A stretch of 64,000 bases of DNA from Septoria linicola. Its lineage: Eukaryota; Ascomycota; Dothideomycetes; Mycosphaerellales; Mycosphaerellaceae. Numbering within the stretch: the stretch's first letter is position 1; the number at the start of each line of letters is the position of its first letter. A program made the position numbers and the translations under genes. The stretch covers positions 2,294,001-2,358,000 of the forward strand of contig CP099422.1 in the NCBI GenBank assembly GCA_024114885.1, read 5' to 3'. Below, one piece after another: positions 11,287 to 23,342 of the stretch. The notes beneath the pieces were generated by a model, which saw nothing but the letters and a program-made list of their open reading frames with translations, had not been told where the DNA came from and did no database searches.

Positions 11287-14200
11287 ATATAATCAAACTT
11301 GGACTGTTCCGCCGCCGAGAGAATTACGGTGGGCGATAGGCGAACACTATTGCATTCTCTGTTCTGGGCAAGCGCACCGCCAGTCTACAGCATGCGAGTC
11401 GTCTTCGGAGAAGTGCACACTAATGCAACAGAACATTCCATGGATCAAGCCTGCGTGATCATGAAGAAAGTGCATGACATGGATCAGAAGACTTCAAGGC
11501 GGTCAGGTAGCAGGGCATAGATGGCCATCATGGCGGCCACGGAATATGGGCAGTGCGCCACTCAGACAGGATGGAGTGTAGCACAGCAGCTGCAGTCTCT
11601 CGAGCACGTTCCCACACAGGTTATCAGTACCAGTCTGTGGCATTGGTCAAACAGCACACAGCATAGCAGGATACAGTCTTGACGACAGGAAAGATAGGAT
11701 AAATGCTCCGCCGCATGAAGCTGCATAACGACACTTGACGCATAGACATTCATAGGATCGGAATTAGGAAGTCAATAGACCTAGGCGAGCCGTCGTATCG
11801 TGTATCTATTCCTATAATCCTAGCTCGATCCCAAACGGAGCTGAGGCTACGGGCTACCGAGTATTGCATCGTGGTTTCCGGCATGTGGGCACCATCCGAC
11901 CATGGTCAATCAATCTTATGTGCATAATCTCGGTCGGAGATTTGTTCTCGATCAATGTCATGTTTGTCGCGGTTGTATTCAGATTATATCAGTGGGGCTG
12001 TGCTAGGAGTTTGGAACTCGTGAGATGTGTACTGTATGTGCGAACCAGAGCATCGGTACCAGCTCGCACTCTCGCGTAGCTGAACGTGGCGGAAGCACGT
12101 TTGCCCGTGCATGAGCCGATTGGAGCAATTGCAAATGATAGGGCCGTATGAGCCTGCTTTTCGAGAAACCGTTGCCTGCCGTTGGCGCAGTTCCGAAGTG
12201 GTGGGTTCTTTTGGCTGGTGGCTGCACGAGAAACAGTCTCGCGTGGAAGCCACCGGTTTCATCCATCCTCATGCGCTCTCGGATGGCGGGGACAAACGTG
12301 CAGTATATTGATGGAGCGCTAATTCCATACATCTGGTTGAAGTGGGCATTTGACGTGTGGACGCCAGTGCCGCAGTGAATCCGCTCGGAGCGCGGAGGTA
12401 CTGTGGAAAAAGCACTGTTGCCCTGTTCTATATAGAGACCTGATCTTAGCAAGATGGAACACGCGCCAGTTTCCAGAATACCCCTCCTCGTAGAACGTGG
12501 TGGCAAGGGTGCGGCGGTGGCTTACCAAGGGCGTGGCGCTTTAGGATGTTTGTGATAGATCGTATGCGGTCCTTGCTCCTCCAGTGTCCACGAGGTCGAT
12601 GACAGCTACATCCTCTCGGCTCGCGTTCATGCTGCTTGGGAATGTCTTGACCGTGACAGCGATGCTTGATACACTCTTGCAGATGCCAGCCAGCAGTCGC
12701 TACAGTGGACAAGGCTGTCCTGAGCAGAATCTGCAGGTTCGTGGTCAGCCAAATGAACATGGACATCCGTGGGCTTTTAGACGAATCTCGATTGCGGCAA
12801 GATGTCGATGCAGAATGTCGATTTCACTACTCATTTGGGATCCTCACCATCACGAGGATCGCAGGCCAGGGAATTGGTAACAGCGGAGTCCTGGTATTTG
12901 CTTCGCCAGTCGCTTGCTGAACGTGGCTAATCTCAGATCCTGCATCTAATTCGTGGGTTCGCGATCCGAGCATTGAGCAAATGTCCACGATTCGACACTC
13001 TGACCTTCTCTGCCTGCCCAAATTTCCGCTGACATGAGAAGCATGAGTGCAGGAGCTCTTGCCGCAAAATTCAAGTACCTACGACTGTATCTGCGACAAC
13101 CACGAATCTCAAGTCAGAATTCTGGGCTCAGATCATCGAAGCGAATGCGGATCGCCTCGCATAATGGAATATGCAGGCTTGGCCCCATGAGCCGCGGCTG
13201 CTGCGAGCTGCGAGCTGTTCTGCTGCTGTAGGTCTGCAGAGTTGAGCCACGCTGCAGGCTGACTATTTTCGAGGATACCATGCCATATCTGTCCTGCCGG
13301 TGCTGCTGAAGCTCATGGCACTCATTTAGTACACTGCATTGTGGTCACCAGCGTCAATGCATGTGCGCGTCAGTCACCTTGACACCAATTCACAGGCTGC
13401 CGACTGCCCGGGCAAGTAGCATCGGATGCATGTTGGCATGCAGATGTGTGTCCACAGTAGTAGCCGCTCTGTTGATATAGTATGCATATATAGCAGGAAT
13501 AGTCGACGGATGAACAACCAGAAAGAGACGTCGGTCTCAAGTGTGACCCCGCTTGATCCTTCGTCCCGATGGCGGTTGTAGTACATAAGTTGTGGACACT
13601 CATCAAACCCTCCAGTACCGCGCCTCTGCGGTTTTCGCACATCGACGACCAGTTTCAGACTTTGCTGTCGTCCGGCGGGCGAGCGCTCAGGGTCTTCGTT
13701 GCAATTGACATCGATGGCTCTTTGACGCGTGAAGCAAGCTGCCCAACATGAGGCCAACAAGAGTTGGCCGACGGAAAGGCGCGTTACGAAACGGCCGATG
13801 ATCGCCCATGGAAACGCACAACGAGTTCTGTCAGACCCCAGCTAAGCCCTGAGCGTCAGACGGACGTCACCTCGCTCTTCCACATCGGCCACGCCATTTT
13901 CTGTCACAAAGCTTCCAAACCATCGCCCTTTGCAGTCTGCCGCCTAATTTCCAGCAACCAAGTTGCCGGGTCATCACAGCAAATCAGAATCTTTTGCATA
14001 CCCAGCCGCCCAAGCTTAGCCGTACGGTCGAGCATATTAGAGCACCGGGTGAGCAAAAGTTGGCCGCGCGCGAAGTGAGACCGCTAAAAGTGCTCTGCTC
14101 TCCCATAGGTAGCGGTGGGAGTGAAGACAAGGTCGTGTCACGGTTGGCGGTGCGAGTGTGCAAGATAGTGGTTGTGCATCCAAGGCGAGTAGCAAACAAA

Positions 14201-15172
14201 GCTAGCTAGCTGTGGTGAATATGCACGGCGCCCACAAATCTGTGCTCGCCGTACAGGCGGCCGGGCCAACGTAGATGCATCTCATCATGCGCTTGGACCG
14301 GCAGTATGCACGGCTGAAGGTCGGCGATTGATTACACAGCATTATTAGTAGGACTTCGATACGACGGTCTGGCACGCCTGCCTGCACTTCTCGCATCTGA
14401 CCATGTAAGCTGTACTACCTACCACTCACCGCGCCGACAACGTGCATACGCTCTGTAGAGAATGCCCAATGTCTTCGAGAAAGCAACCCTGTCGAGCGGC
14501 GACGGCGAGTCCGCGTCCGCGGCAAAGCCATCGGCGAGGCTATCGCATTGGCATTTCCTGGGCAGTTTCTAGAAACCTGGCAATGCGTTTGGGCTCTCGC
14601 CTCTACCGACGCAACGGTTATGGGTGGTTTAGAGTGCACTAGCGCGAGGCCATGCTGTGCTAAGTACAGCTGGATCATGGGCCCCAGCTGCAACGCACCA
14701 GACTGCTGGAGCCGGTCTCTGACACGTTTGCAGCAGTGTCTGCAATTGCCAGAGCGCGCGATAGGGCTCCACGGTGCATACCCAGCAGCACGGCGTGCAA
14801 TCGTTGCCTCCGCTCGACGGACATGCATATGCATCGAGCCAACTATGAAGCTTGGAGGCTGCCGCCGAATACCGCGCCAAGTTCTGTAGGTCAGAGAGTC
14901 GTGGTTGACTCGAGAGGGATAGGCTTTTCTCGGGAGTGAGGACGTTTCCATCCTGTTGCGGCCGTGCAACCTTGTCCCAGGGAGCTGCTCTTCTCCTGGG
15001 CTGGCGCGACATGGGGTGCGGCTAGGTTGTCCTGAAATATTAAGTCCCCGCCCATCGTCAGCAGCTGCTGTTGATCAACGGTTGCTGCTGCTGCTTAATG
15101 AGGCTGTGGTAGTTGGGTGGCGTGTTTTGCTTTCATCGTTCCTTCTGATTCGTAACCCACAAATCTATCTCT
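11287..15172. other. About 3.9 kb gene-poor region
   Basis: Many short overlapping frames on both strands (for example 12003-12506 and 14415-14969, minus) but none with a domain, signal peptide or plausible splice chain. Composition is not strikingly AT-rich, so no strong RIP signature is visible by eye. It may be the long regulatory region of the LaeA-like gene or eroded DNA. Confidence 0.5.
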
Positions 15173-16511
15173 ATGACAGCACAACTGACTCTTCCTCCCA
15201 CGCCTGTCAGTCGAATGTACACAGTCCAGGCCGCACCTGTGCACGCGAATTCCGGAAACACTGTGCACTCCAAAAACCACAATGCAAGAATGTCAAGGTT
15301 GGTCTCTCTCCGCTTGGCGAAACGAACGAGGAACGAAGCGACAACGGGGTTCGCTGACGTGCCGCCAAACAGAGGTCTGCCCATAGATGCGCTCCTGTCA
15401 AGTCGACCAGAACCAGCACAGAATCCAAATGCCATTGAGAAGTTTTCGGAGAATGGAAGAATCTACTACACGTATCGGCAGGACATGTACATGTTTCCCG
15501 CAGACGATGTCAGTCTTAACATACTTACTTCGTGCAAGCTCGCGCTGACAGCAGTGAAGACCGAACATGAGCGATTGGACATTCTTCACGATCTAATTTA
15601 TGGCACTGCATTAGGTGGCCAGCTGCATCAAACGGTGTTCCGCAATCCTCCCCGACGAATACTGGATGTTGGCTTCGGCAGTGGATTTTGGATGATCGAG
15701 GCAGGCAAGCGGTACCCCAACTGTCAAATTATTGGATTTGACATGGACAACGCTCTGGGAGCAGGACAGGACATGAATTGTCAGTTCCGATCACCGGTCG
15801 ACTTTACAGCTCCAAGATGGGAGATTGAGGATGCATCTGTAGATCTTGTGCACATGTCACAGCTGTGCGGATGTGTGCCAAGATGGGAAGACCTTTACAG
15901 CAAAGTTTTCAGATCACTCCGACCCGACTCTGGCCACATCGAGCACATCGAATTTGACTGGACGCCTCGATCGAACGAGCCTCAAATACCGCAGGCGCAG
16001 GACCTACGCAACTGGTGGAATTGGCTGTAAGATTTCTGCACACGGCCTGTTTGGTTCTCTGAAGGAGATACTAATCCATGCCTTTTTGCAGAGTGCTAGC
16101 CTCGGAACAAGCGGGCAAGTCGCTACGGCATCGTGAGGACACCGAAGATCTCCTGGAAAACGCAGGCTTTGTGGATGTCAGCCACAAGAGAGTTCGAGTG
16201 CCACTTTTCAACGCTGGCACCAAAGACAAACGAGAACGAAAGCTTGCACATGCATACCAGACCGCCATGGGCCACCAGGACTCTCAATCGTTCACTGGCT
16301 TTTCGATGGCTTTGTTTACGAGGTACTATGGTTGGCCACCACAGCAGGTCGCCGACATTTGTGCCCAAGCTCTCGCAGTCGTTCAAGGCCAACCCTTGCC
16401 ACTGTACATCACACTGTATGTCTGCGGCTATATCGGACCTCTATTTGATTGTGAAATTCCGCTGACATCAATTCTAGTCACGTCTACACGGCACGTCGTC
16501 CTCAAAGCTGA
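15173..16511 (+). CDS. LaeA-like S-adenosylmethionine methyltransferase
   Basis: Predicted exons 15173-15508, 15560-16026, 16092-16415 and 16478-16511, about 386 residues. LaeA-type features in order: FSENGRIYYTYR, MFPADD joined across a proposed 51-bp intron to EHERLDILHDL, the SAM-binding loop RRILDVGFGSGFWMIEAG, GHIEHIEFDW and the terminal HVYTARRP. The last two introns (65 and 62 bp) are certain from phase and motif. The 51-bp intron (15509-15559) keeps frame whether or not it is removed. It has donor GTCAGT and branch GCTGACA, and its removal restores the LaeA spacing. The SAM loop differs from canonical LaeA (GTGTGIW), so this is probably a LaeA-like paralogue and not the velvet partner itself. 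LaeA-family proteins act in the nucleus on secondary-metabolism chromatin; the role here is inferred. N-terminus uncertain. Confidence 0.85.
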
Positions 16512-17878
16512 GCATGATTGCTGGCCTTTGCCATGGATGCGCTTACAACACCCAAGCATATGGTCCATGCGGATTAGCTTGCGTCCCAAGCGATCGATCG
16601 CCGTTCAAGCTTATCGGGCACATCCATGTTATGGCACCGCACGACTCTAAGGTCTTGGGAACTGTATGACTCGCGTTCGTACAGTCATCCGGTAGCAAAA
16701 CGACGCTACACACTCGAGCGCCTCGAGCGCAATCTACTCAATTTCATTGCGATAATGCATGCGTGTACACCGACATAAAGTTTTGTGTATAAAAGGCACC
16801 GACATGACATGTGCATCGCATGTTATGAAACCAACAGGACTTGGCCGCACTTACAGCTGTCTTTATGCATGACCAGCACCGCCATGAAGCCCAGACTGCC
16901 ACCTCACTTGCATTTGGCATCTAGAATATGGCTTGCACGAACCTAGGTTATAGCAGATCTTCGGGACCGCTCCTGTTGGTGGACGGTGCTACATCGGCGG
17001 ATCTCTGTGCCGTTGGCCTTGCATTATCTGGACTATTCGGAACTCCATGCTCTACGACACTCTACTGGCAGTTCTCCGCAAAGGCGTTCATGGCACGGCA
17101 GCATCTCTCTGACAACGATGACGGCACGAATTACTGATTCCGGGACACAACTCAACGCTCTATGGGTGCTTGTTGGGTCCCCTTCGATCTTCGATACACC
17201 TGGAGCTTGATTGGCATCGAGCCAGATTGCATATGCTGGCATGGCTCATGCCAGTACCGGCCGCAGGCGGAGTGTTCATTATTAAGGGGACGAAAAAGCA
17301 CACCTCGAAGTGGAGCTGTGAGAATATGGCGGCGTAGGAAAGGCATTGCATTACGGAGGAACGAGGACTGATGCATGCATGGCCTGCGTATTCCCTTTGA
17401 AGGTCTGCTGGATGGCATGCTGTCACGCTACGGCCGTACAGCAGCGGTTTGGGGGTCACTTGAGCTGCGACGGTGACGAGTCGTAGTCACAGTGAAAATG
17501 CTGACTTTGCTGCTGTTGTGCTTAATCATTCGGTGCTACTTCCGGTGGTCCCTAATATTTGCTCTTTCCGGCGAGGCAAGACCTGAGTTGTTTCTGCCGT
17601 GTATAGCTCGACAATGAAATCGCTGGCAAACTCAACAAGTTCTTGATTCGCGTTCGGTGCGATAGCGACTGAGAACAACACATTGCTTCGCGGATGTCCT
17701 ACACTGCTTCGCGGGCGCCCCCATTTGTGTGCGCCCTCTGATGACTCGCGCAGAACTACCGGCGTGCAAAATGGCGTCAATGCTGCCGAGTCGATAGAGC
17801 GGGAGAAGTGATGGAGTGGCTTCCCTTTGGAGGCGCCGAGGCTGAAAGCTGTATTTTTTTGCTTAGTACCTTCTACTA
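16512..17878. other. Intergenic, no gene seen
   Basis: Convergent 3' space between the LaeA-like gene (plus) and the D-lactate dehydrogenase gene (minus). A 39-codon hydrophobic frame near 17500 was noted but has no support. No repeats or RNA genes recognised. Confidence 0.55.
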
Positions 17879-19956
17879 TTACCACTCGGCGACCTCGCCG
17901 GGCTTGGGCTGCTGTATGCGGACAATCTTGTCGCAATTGAGTAAACACAGCGGATCGAAAGCTTGTTTCATCTGTGGAACCTGGTTAGCTTGTGGTTCTG
18001 TTGTGAAGGCAGAAGAGAGGAAAAAAAGCTAAAAAGCTAAAAAGCTTCCAAGAGAAAGCGCGATTGCGGCACGGCGGAAAAGGAAAGAGCAGGCGCGCAA
18101 GCAACAACAATCATGCAGACACGGAGACGGAATGCCCGCGTCCGCCAACTTTGGGGGACAGCAGCCAAGCAGTTTGGTTGTGGTGCATGTGTCATGGAGT
18201 GAGCCCTCCTGCCGGTGCAACGGGAGGATCTGTAAAAACTTACCTTTCGCATCAGATCCACGGCGTTCTCGCCAATCTCGTGGTTCAGGTAATCGCGCTT
18301 GACGAGCCCAACGCCGTGCTCGCCCGTCGCTGTGCCTTCCATCTCGATGGCGCGTTTGACCATCTTGTGGACGACTTGGTCGGCGACGTCGTGTTCCTTG
18401 TCGTTGTATAGGATGATGGCGTGAAAGTTGCCGTCACCTACGTGCCCAACGATCGAGCCGATGAGGCCAGATTTAGAAATGTCGTCCTTGGTTTCTTCGA
18501 TGATCTGAGGTAGCCGGGAGATGGGTACCGCGACATCTGTTGTCCAGACATGGTCACCATCGCTCTTCTTCTGTGCCATTACGCTCCATAAAGCTTCCTT
18601 GCGGGCTGACCAGAGCTCGGCCTGCTCCTCTTCGGATCTGGCGAACTCAAAGGTCTTGCTACCGGCCTTTTTTGCCAGATCCTTGACGATGGTAATGTGC
18701 TCTTTTACACTTGTTGGAGTTCCGGCGAACTTGAAGAAGAGAGTTGGAACCTCTTTCCAAGGTCGGGAAGTCTGTCCAGCTTCGTTGATGCAGCGCATTT
18801 GAACATCATCGAGGATCTCGATAGCAGCAATAGGCACGCCAGCCCCAACGACACGGAATACGCAGTCGGCAGCAGTTCGAATCGACGGGAAAGTGCAGAC
18901 TGCAACGTTCGTGCTTTGAGGTCTTGGTGTGACCTTGAGAACAGCTTCGGTGACAAGTCCAAGAGTGCCCTCGGAGCCAATAAACATGCGTGTCAAGTCA
19001 TATCCAGCACTACTCTTTCGTGGCCTTTGTTTTGTCTTGATGATAGTTCCATCTGCCATGACGACAGTGAGCGAGAGTACCCAGTCCTTCATTGTGCCAT
19101 AACGATACGCATTGGTGCCAGAGCAGCCGGTGCCGACCATACCGCCTATCATGGCACCTGGACCTGGATCCGGTGGGAAGAAGAGCCCTTGCTCACCAAG
19201 CTCCTCATTGAGATTCTCCCATCCAACTGCTGGTTGAACCACAACGTCCAAGTCTTGCTTGTGCAGCGCCAGAACCTTGTCCATACGGCTAAAGTCGACG
19301 CATACACCTCCGCGTGTGGCCGCAAAGTGGCCTTCGAGTGATGTGCCGCCGCTGTATCCTGTGACGGGTATTCTGCGCTTATGGCAGACCTTCATGATGG
19401 CCGAGACTTCTTCGGTGCTCGCAGGCTTGATGACCGCAAATGGCACATCGTCGTCCAGCGCGTGATGTGTGCTCCATTCGCTACCCGCGTGTGATTTGAG
19501 GTCCGACTTCTCCGTAGATATATTCTCCTCGCCGACTATGTCCTTGAAGTCACTCCAAGCGGCCTGTAACGTCGCCGGCGAAGTGTCGTGTTTGGGCGAC
19601 GTGGACTGTGCAAGTGGGAGAGTCGAGTTGGGCGCGGGCTCGGCGGGACTCTGCTTGCCCATGAGCCATCCTCCCAGGGCGCCGACAGCAAGCACGACCG
19701 GTATGAACCACACGCCACTGCCACTGGCTGCCTTTGCCTGTTCTCGCTGCGCGGCGAATCGTGCCTGCTCCTCTTTCTCGCGGAGCACTCGCTCGTGTGT
19801 GCTCTGATATAATTGGCCTTTAAACGACTCCCGCCCATTGGGGTCTTTGTCGGAAGTGGCATATGCGCGTCGTGCTGCGACTCCGCTGCTTCGTCCTAGG
19901 GCTGATGCTCGGGCATGGCATAGCTGCCGCTGGACCAGGCGCCTGGGAGCCGCCAT
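17879..19956 (-). CDS. DLD1: Mitochondrial D-lactate dehydrogenase (cytochrome c), Dld1-like
   Basis: Two exons on the minus strand, 19956-18244 and 17971-17879, giving 601 residues. The protein begins with an Arg-rich presequence (MAAPRRLVQRQL...) and a single membrane anchor (GVWFIPVVLAVGALGGWLMG, about residues 75-95). An FAD-binding PCMH domain follows (PASTEEVSAIMKVC, TGYSGGTSLEGH, PDPGPGAMIGGMVGTGCSG, FIGSEGTLGLVTE), then the lactate-oxidase C-domain (GHVGDGNFHAIILY, TGEHGVGLVKRDYL). The last exon supplies the expected tail QAFDPLCLLNCDKIVR. Upstream in-frame ATG 20058 would bury the targeting peptide, so 19956 is preferred. The 272-bp intron is long for this window, and a nearby acceptor would add three residues. 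The enzyme oxidises D-lactate to pyruvate in the inner membrane or intermembrane space, passing electrons to cytochrome c. Confidence 0.92.
18021..18046. repeat. Short tandem AAAAAGCT repeat inside the DLD1 intron
   Basis: Three consecutive copies of an 8-bp unit AAAAAGCT. Read on the minus (coding) strand this is a T-rich tract about 65 bp upstream of the intron acceptor, probably just a polypyrimidine-rich intron segment. Confidence 0.6.
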
Positions 19957-20102
19957 CCTCTCTGTAGTCCTGATCAAAGTGAAGAATCCGAAGGCAAGAC
20001 TGACACAGACATGTTCTATGCACAGTTTGCAGAATCGAAGATGGTCGTTAGAGCGCACGCCATTGCCATGCTCTCCACTTGGAAGCTCTCTTGGGAGCTA
20101 AG

Positions 20103-20135
20103 ACATTTCGGCCACATTTCGGCCACATTTCGGCT
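20103..20135. repeat. Three 11-bp tandem repeats upstream of DLD1
   Basis: The unit ACATTTCGGCC repeats three times head to tail, the last copy differing at its final base. The array lies about 150 bp upstream of the D-lactate dehydrogenase start. The spacing is close to one helical turn, so it could be a clustered factor site. Nothing else was recognised between 19957 and 20709, which also holds the 3' side of white collar-2. Confidence 0.6.
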
Positions 20136-20709
20136 CGAGTTCCCGGATAAGAGGAAGACGACTTCATGATAATCCGGCCAGACATTGTTATGGCAGATTC
20201 ATCTTGAGTGTATCGCAGAGAGGAAAATTGTGTGTAAATGTGGTAATTTCGTCTATGCTATGCTATGATGTGCTACACAAGCCATAATTCGTACAATATC
20301 CTCTACACAGGACTGTTCTCTCCTCAACATCCTCTCGTCTCCCTACACCCACGCAGATTATGCAAGACGGTCTTCGGCCTCGTCACGCATGAAGGGCTTT
20401 ATCTGAACATCGAGGCCAGCTCGTCCACAGCTCTCTCTGTACTGGTCGAGCGTATTGGCAATGAAACCAGGCTTCATCGCTCGTCCACTTGCGATCTGCG
20501 ATGAAGCAGCCTCGCAGTCATTGTTGGCGTTGTCCACATGCTGCTGCAGGATCTGACCTCTGCATTCGAAAACAAAGGACTAGGCTAGACAGCTGCCCTG
20601 GGGTCTGATGTCTCGTGGCTGTCTGCACATCGCCTCTCGATCATCGACATGTGTGGTTGGCATGATTATGCCCCAGATGATTGACCTCTTCGCACCGAGA
20701 GCAAAAGGA

Positions 20710-22290
20710 TCACATGCTATTACTGCTGTTCGTACTGTGCTGCATCGGCATGCCGGGAGGCTGTCCCGGCCCCACCAGACTCATCGGCAAGCCATGCGGT
20801 AAAGGTTGTTGGTTGGGCATGCCTGGGGCAGGACTATTCGGCTTCACATCATCTCCTGAACGCTTCTTCTCTTTCTTCGCCCACCGCAGACCACAGGCAT
20901 TGCAAAGCGTCTTTGGTCCCTTGGGTCCTTTGCGCCACTCGGGTGAGTCTAGTGTGCCGCAATCTGCGCACACATATTCGTCAGCGACCTTCATTTTCTT
21001 CTTCTCCTTTTTCGCCCCCTCCCTATCACGATCAAGAAGTATTGCGATGCCTGCATCTCCTCGGATAAGTGCAGGCGATGTATCCCCAGTACTGATACCA
21101 TGACTACGTTCTCCGTCTCGATACCGAAGACCTGTCAGTAGTTCGATGCTTTCCAGGTGAGTGTTGTTTGCCTCATAGCGCGACATTTTATCTGCTATGC
21201 TGTCGGGCTTCTGTGACGATAGTGCACTGTCCAGGTTTTGTCGAGTGAGTGCGGTGTTGGATATGGGAGGTTTAGCCGGAGGAGGCATTCCTTGGTAATT
21301 AGGTGTAGCATTCGTGGGCGTATCGTTAATGCTTTCGGGTTCCCTGGACATGCCCATGCCAGAGTGTGCGGGTGTTGCGCCGGCCTGTGAAGACTGCTCC
21401 ATGAATATCCGTTCTTGTTCCGCATTCTCTTCCTTTTCCTCTTCCTTGAGCTCTTTGATCCGCCTCATCAATCGCTCGTTCTCGATCTTGTGCTCGAGAA
21501 AAGAATCGAGGAGAGCAGCGTTCTTGGTTGGATATGGCCGCGCCATCATGAAGAAGCCCCGACACAGTCCTGCAACGGGCAGTGACTGACCATTGGGAGT
21601 TTGGCCGAATGTTGCTGGGGCTGCTGGTTCGGGCGATATATGTGGATGGCCGTCGCATTCGAAGATCATGTATGTGCCATCTTCCTTCTTGAAGCGATAG
21701 AAGAATCGCAATGCATTACCACTAGCGATGCTCTCGTTGAACTCCCTCATGAATATGCCGCTATCGTCCGGATGCACATACTCTCCAATGAATTTGCCAA
21801 TGAGAGTGTGAGGTTCATACCCAGTAATCGTCTTGCACGAAGGCGAGACATACAGTATCCTGCCATCAGGTGTGAGTATGTGCAGAAAGTCCTTCAGCTC
21901 TTCGATGATCCTGTGCGACCAATTCCGTCTCTTCGTGAACTCTGTCAATGTGCTCTGATTCGACTGCGGTGGCGCCCCGAATCCAGTTGGCAAGGGCCCA
22001 GCACCAGCACCGGACATGTTGTTGTCCTGCTGCTGGTGCTGGCCTTGTGGTGTGTAATCGCCTGCACCATTGCTGGCCATGATACTGTTCGACTCCGGAG
22101 CTGGCGCCGTCGAGACGCCGATGGGATTGAATGACTGGTCGCCATTGCCAGACAGGTCGAGATCCAGGTCCATCGGCAGGTTCATATCCCCATCCATCAC
22201 GCCCGACATGTCCAGGCTATTCAGTCCCCCCATATCCACCGCGCCCACGGCCATTCCGGCATGGCCTTGCTGGTGCTGGCCGGGGTACAT
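20710..22290 (-). CDS. wc-2: White collar-2 (PAS plus GATA zinc finger)
   Basis: A 526-residue single-exon protein. It has a Met/Gly/Asn-rich N-terminus, then a PAS domain at about 130-260 (FLHILTPDGRILYVSPSC, GYEPHTLIGKFIGEYVHPDD, RFFYRFKKEDGTYMIFE), and a coiled segment with KIENERLMRRIKELKEEE. A GATA finger CADC-X18-CNAC lies near residues 440-465 (DSPEWRKGPKGPKTLCNACG, then LRWAKKEKK). This order and the PEWRKGPKGPK loop are diagnostic of WC-2 rather than WC-1 or other GATA factors. It pairs with WC-1 in the nucleus as the blue-light photoreceptor transcription factor and clock element. The gene diverges from RAD50 across about 1 kb. A short extra 5' exon is possible. Confidence 0.95.
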   Translation of the reverse strand: MYPGQHQQGHAGMAVGAVDMGGLNSLDMSGVMDGDMNLPMDLDLDLSGNGDQSFNPIGVSTAPAPESNSIMASNGAGDYTPQGQHQQQDNNMSGAGAGPLPTGFGAPPQSNQSTLTEFTKRRNWSHRIIEELKDFLHILTPDGRILYVSPSCKTITGYEPHTLIGKFIGEYVHPDDSGIFMREFNESIASGNALRFFYRFKKEDGTYMIFECDGHPHISPEPAAPATFGQTPNGQSLPVAGLCRGFFMMARPYPTKNAALLDSFLEHKIENERLMRRIKELKEEEKEENAEQERIFMEQSSQAGATPAHSGMGMSREPESINDTPTNATPNYQGMPPPAKPPISNTALTRQNLDSALSSQKPDSIADKMSRYEANNTHLESIELLTGLRYRDGERSHGISTGDTSPALIRGDAGIAILLDRDREGAKKEKKKMKVADEYVCADCGTLDSPEWRKGPKGPKTLCNACGLRWAKKEKKRSGDDVKPNSPAPGMPNQQPLPHGLPMSLVGPGQPPGMPMQHSTNSSNSM

Positions 22291-23342
22291 CAGTATCCAC
22301 CGCCAGTGATGTGGGCAGCGCGCCCTCTAGGCTCGATCGTGCGATCCAAACTGAGGCTGGTGCGTCCAAGCCACGCTTGCGCTCGCGATGGACAGGGAAC
22401 AAAAGTCGGCAGCCGCTCCGTCGCCGCGTTGCCAGTTCTCGCGTGCTAGATCCTGCCAGATGTTCCACCGAGACGTATTGCCGGCGCTACAAAGACCTGC
22501 ATATGCAGTGTGCAGTAGTAGTACTTCGCGACTGCGAGTGAGAGAAAAGAAGCGTCTTGCAGGCTGTGGGGAGTCGACGGCGCAACAAGAAGAAGTGGAT
22601 GACGGCAGCATATAGCTCCTGGCTGCTATAGCCTTGCGAACGGGCGCGCGGACAAGGAAGATCAGCTGTGTGAACTGCTCCAAGGTTGTCAGGCTGTTTC
22701 AGCTGCTTTTGCCTGCCCTGTATAGCGATTGCGATTGTCAAGTCTGTCCTCGCCGAACAAGCAGGCCGACGTCGAACGACGGCCGCTATTCGTTCTTGAG
22801 CTAGTCTGCCGCTTGCACGATGATGGCTCGCGCACGGTGCATGCGTTTCGCATCTGAATGCACGTGGGCATGACGCTTAGCGAGCAGCATCGCAATGATG
22901 GGCTCGGACACTGACTGTCACATCTCGCAAAGCATACTGCGTGCGGTTACATCACCGGAGCGGACAGACGAGGTTGTCAAGGTTGTGATTGAAGTGTGAT
23001 GCTTCTGCGGCTTTCTCGAAATCATGTTGTGCATCAAATGGTTTAACCAAATTGATTCAGAGTGCTCATTCGTTTTGGCGTGAGCTTCGCGTGAAGGCAC
23101 GCGCGCTGGTGCCTGAAAAGCGCGTCCGACTTGCACTTTGGCAACTTCAAGTTCACTCTGTGACAAACAGTTTTCTCCTTCACTCACTGCGTAGAGGTGG
23201 GCAACAAAGAGGCGCCCACCTTCTTGTTACGCCCTCGACTCTTTGGAGGCGTGGTCGTCCTCTCAAACTTCAGATCGGTATCTGTCACTGGCAGCCGCCA
23301 CCCATCGTACCACACGTTCATCAGCACATGAGCAACACCAAG
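22291..23342. other. Divergent promoter region between wc-2 and RAD50
   Basis: No credible gene. The RAD50 frame extends upstream without a stop to 22989, but that extension has no homology-like features and lacks the family N-terminus. It is treated as 5' UTR/promoter. Confidence 0.6.

Noticed and set aside
12950..12985. GGTTCGCGATCC, B-box-like
   Set aside because: The spacing does not fit GGTTCGANTCC and no cloverleaf forms.
14415..14969. 184-residue minus-strand frame
   Set aside because: Arg-rich composition with no motif; typical of a chance frame in GC-rich intergenic DNA.
17508..17630. Short hydrophobic frame resembling a signal peptide
   Set aside because: Only about 40 codons, no cysteine pattern, no splice continuation.
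22989..23342. N-terminal extension of the RAD50 frame
   Set aside because: The extension precedes the family start MSKIQKL and shows no conserved sequence; it is promoter/5' UTR.
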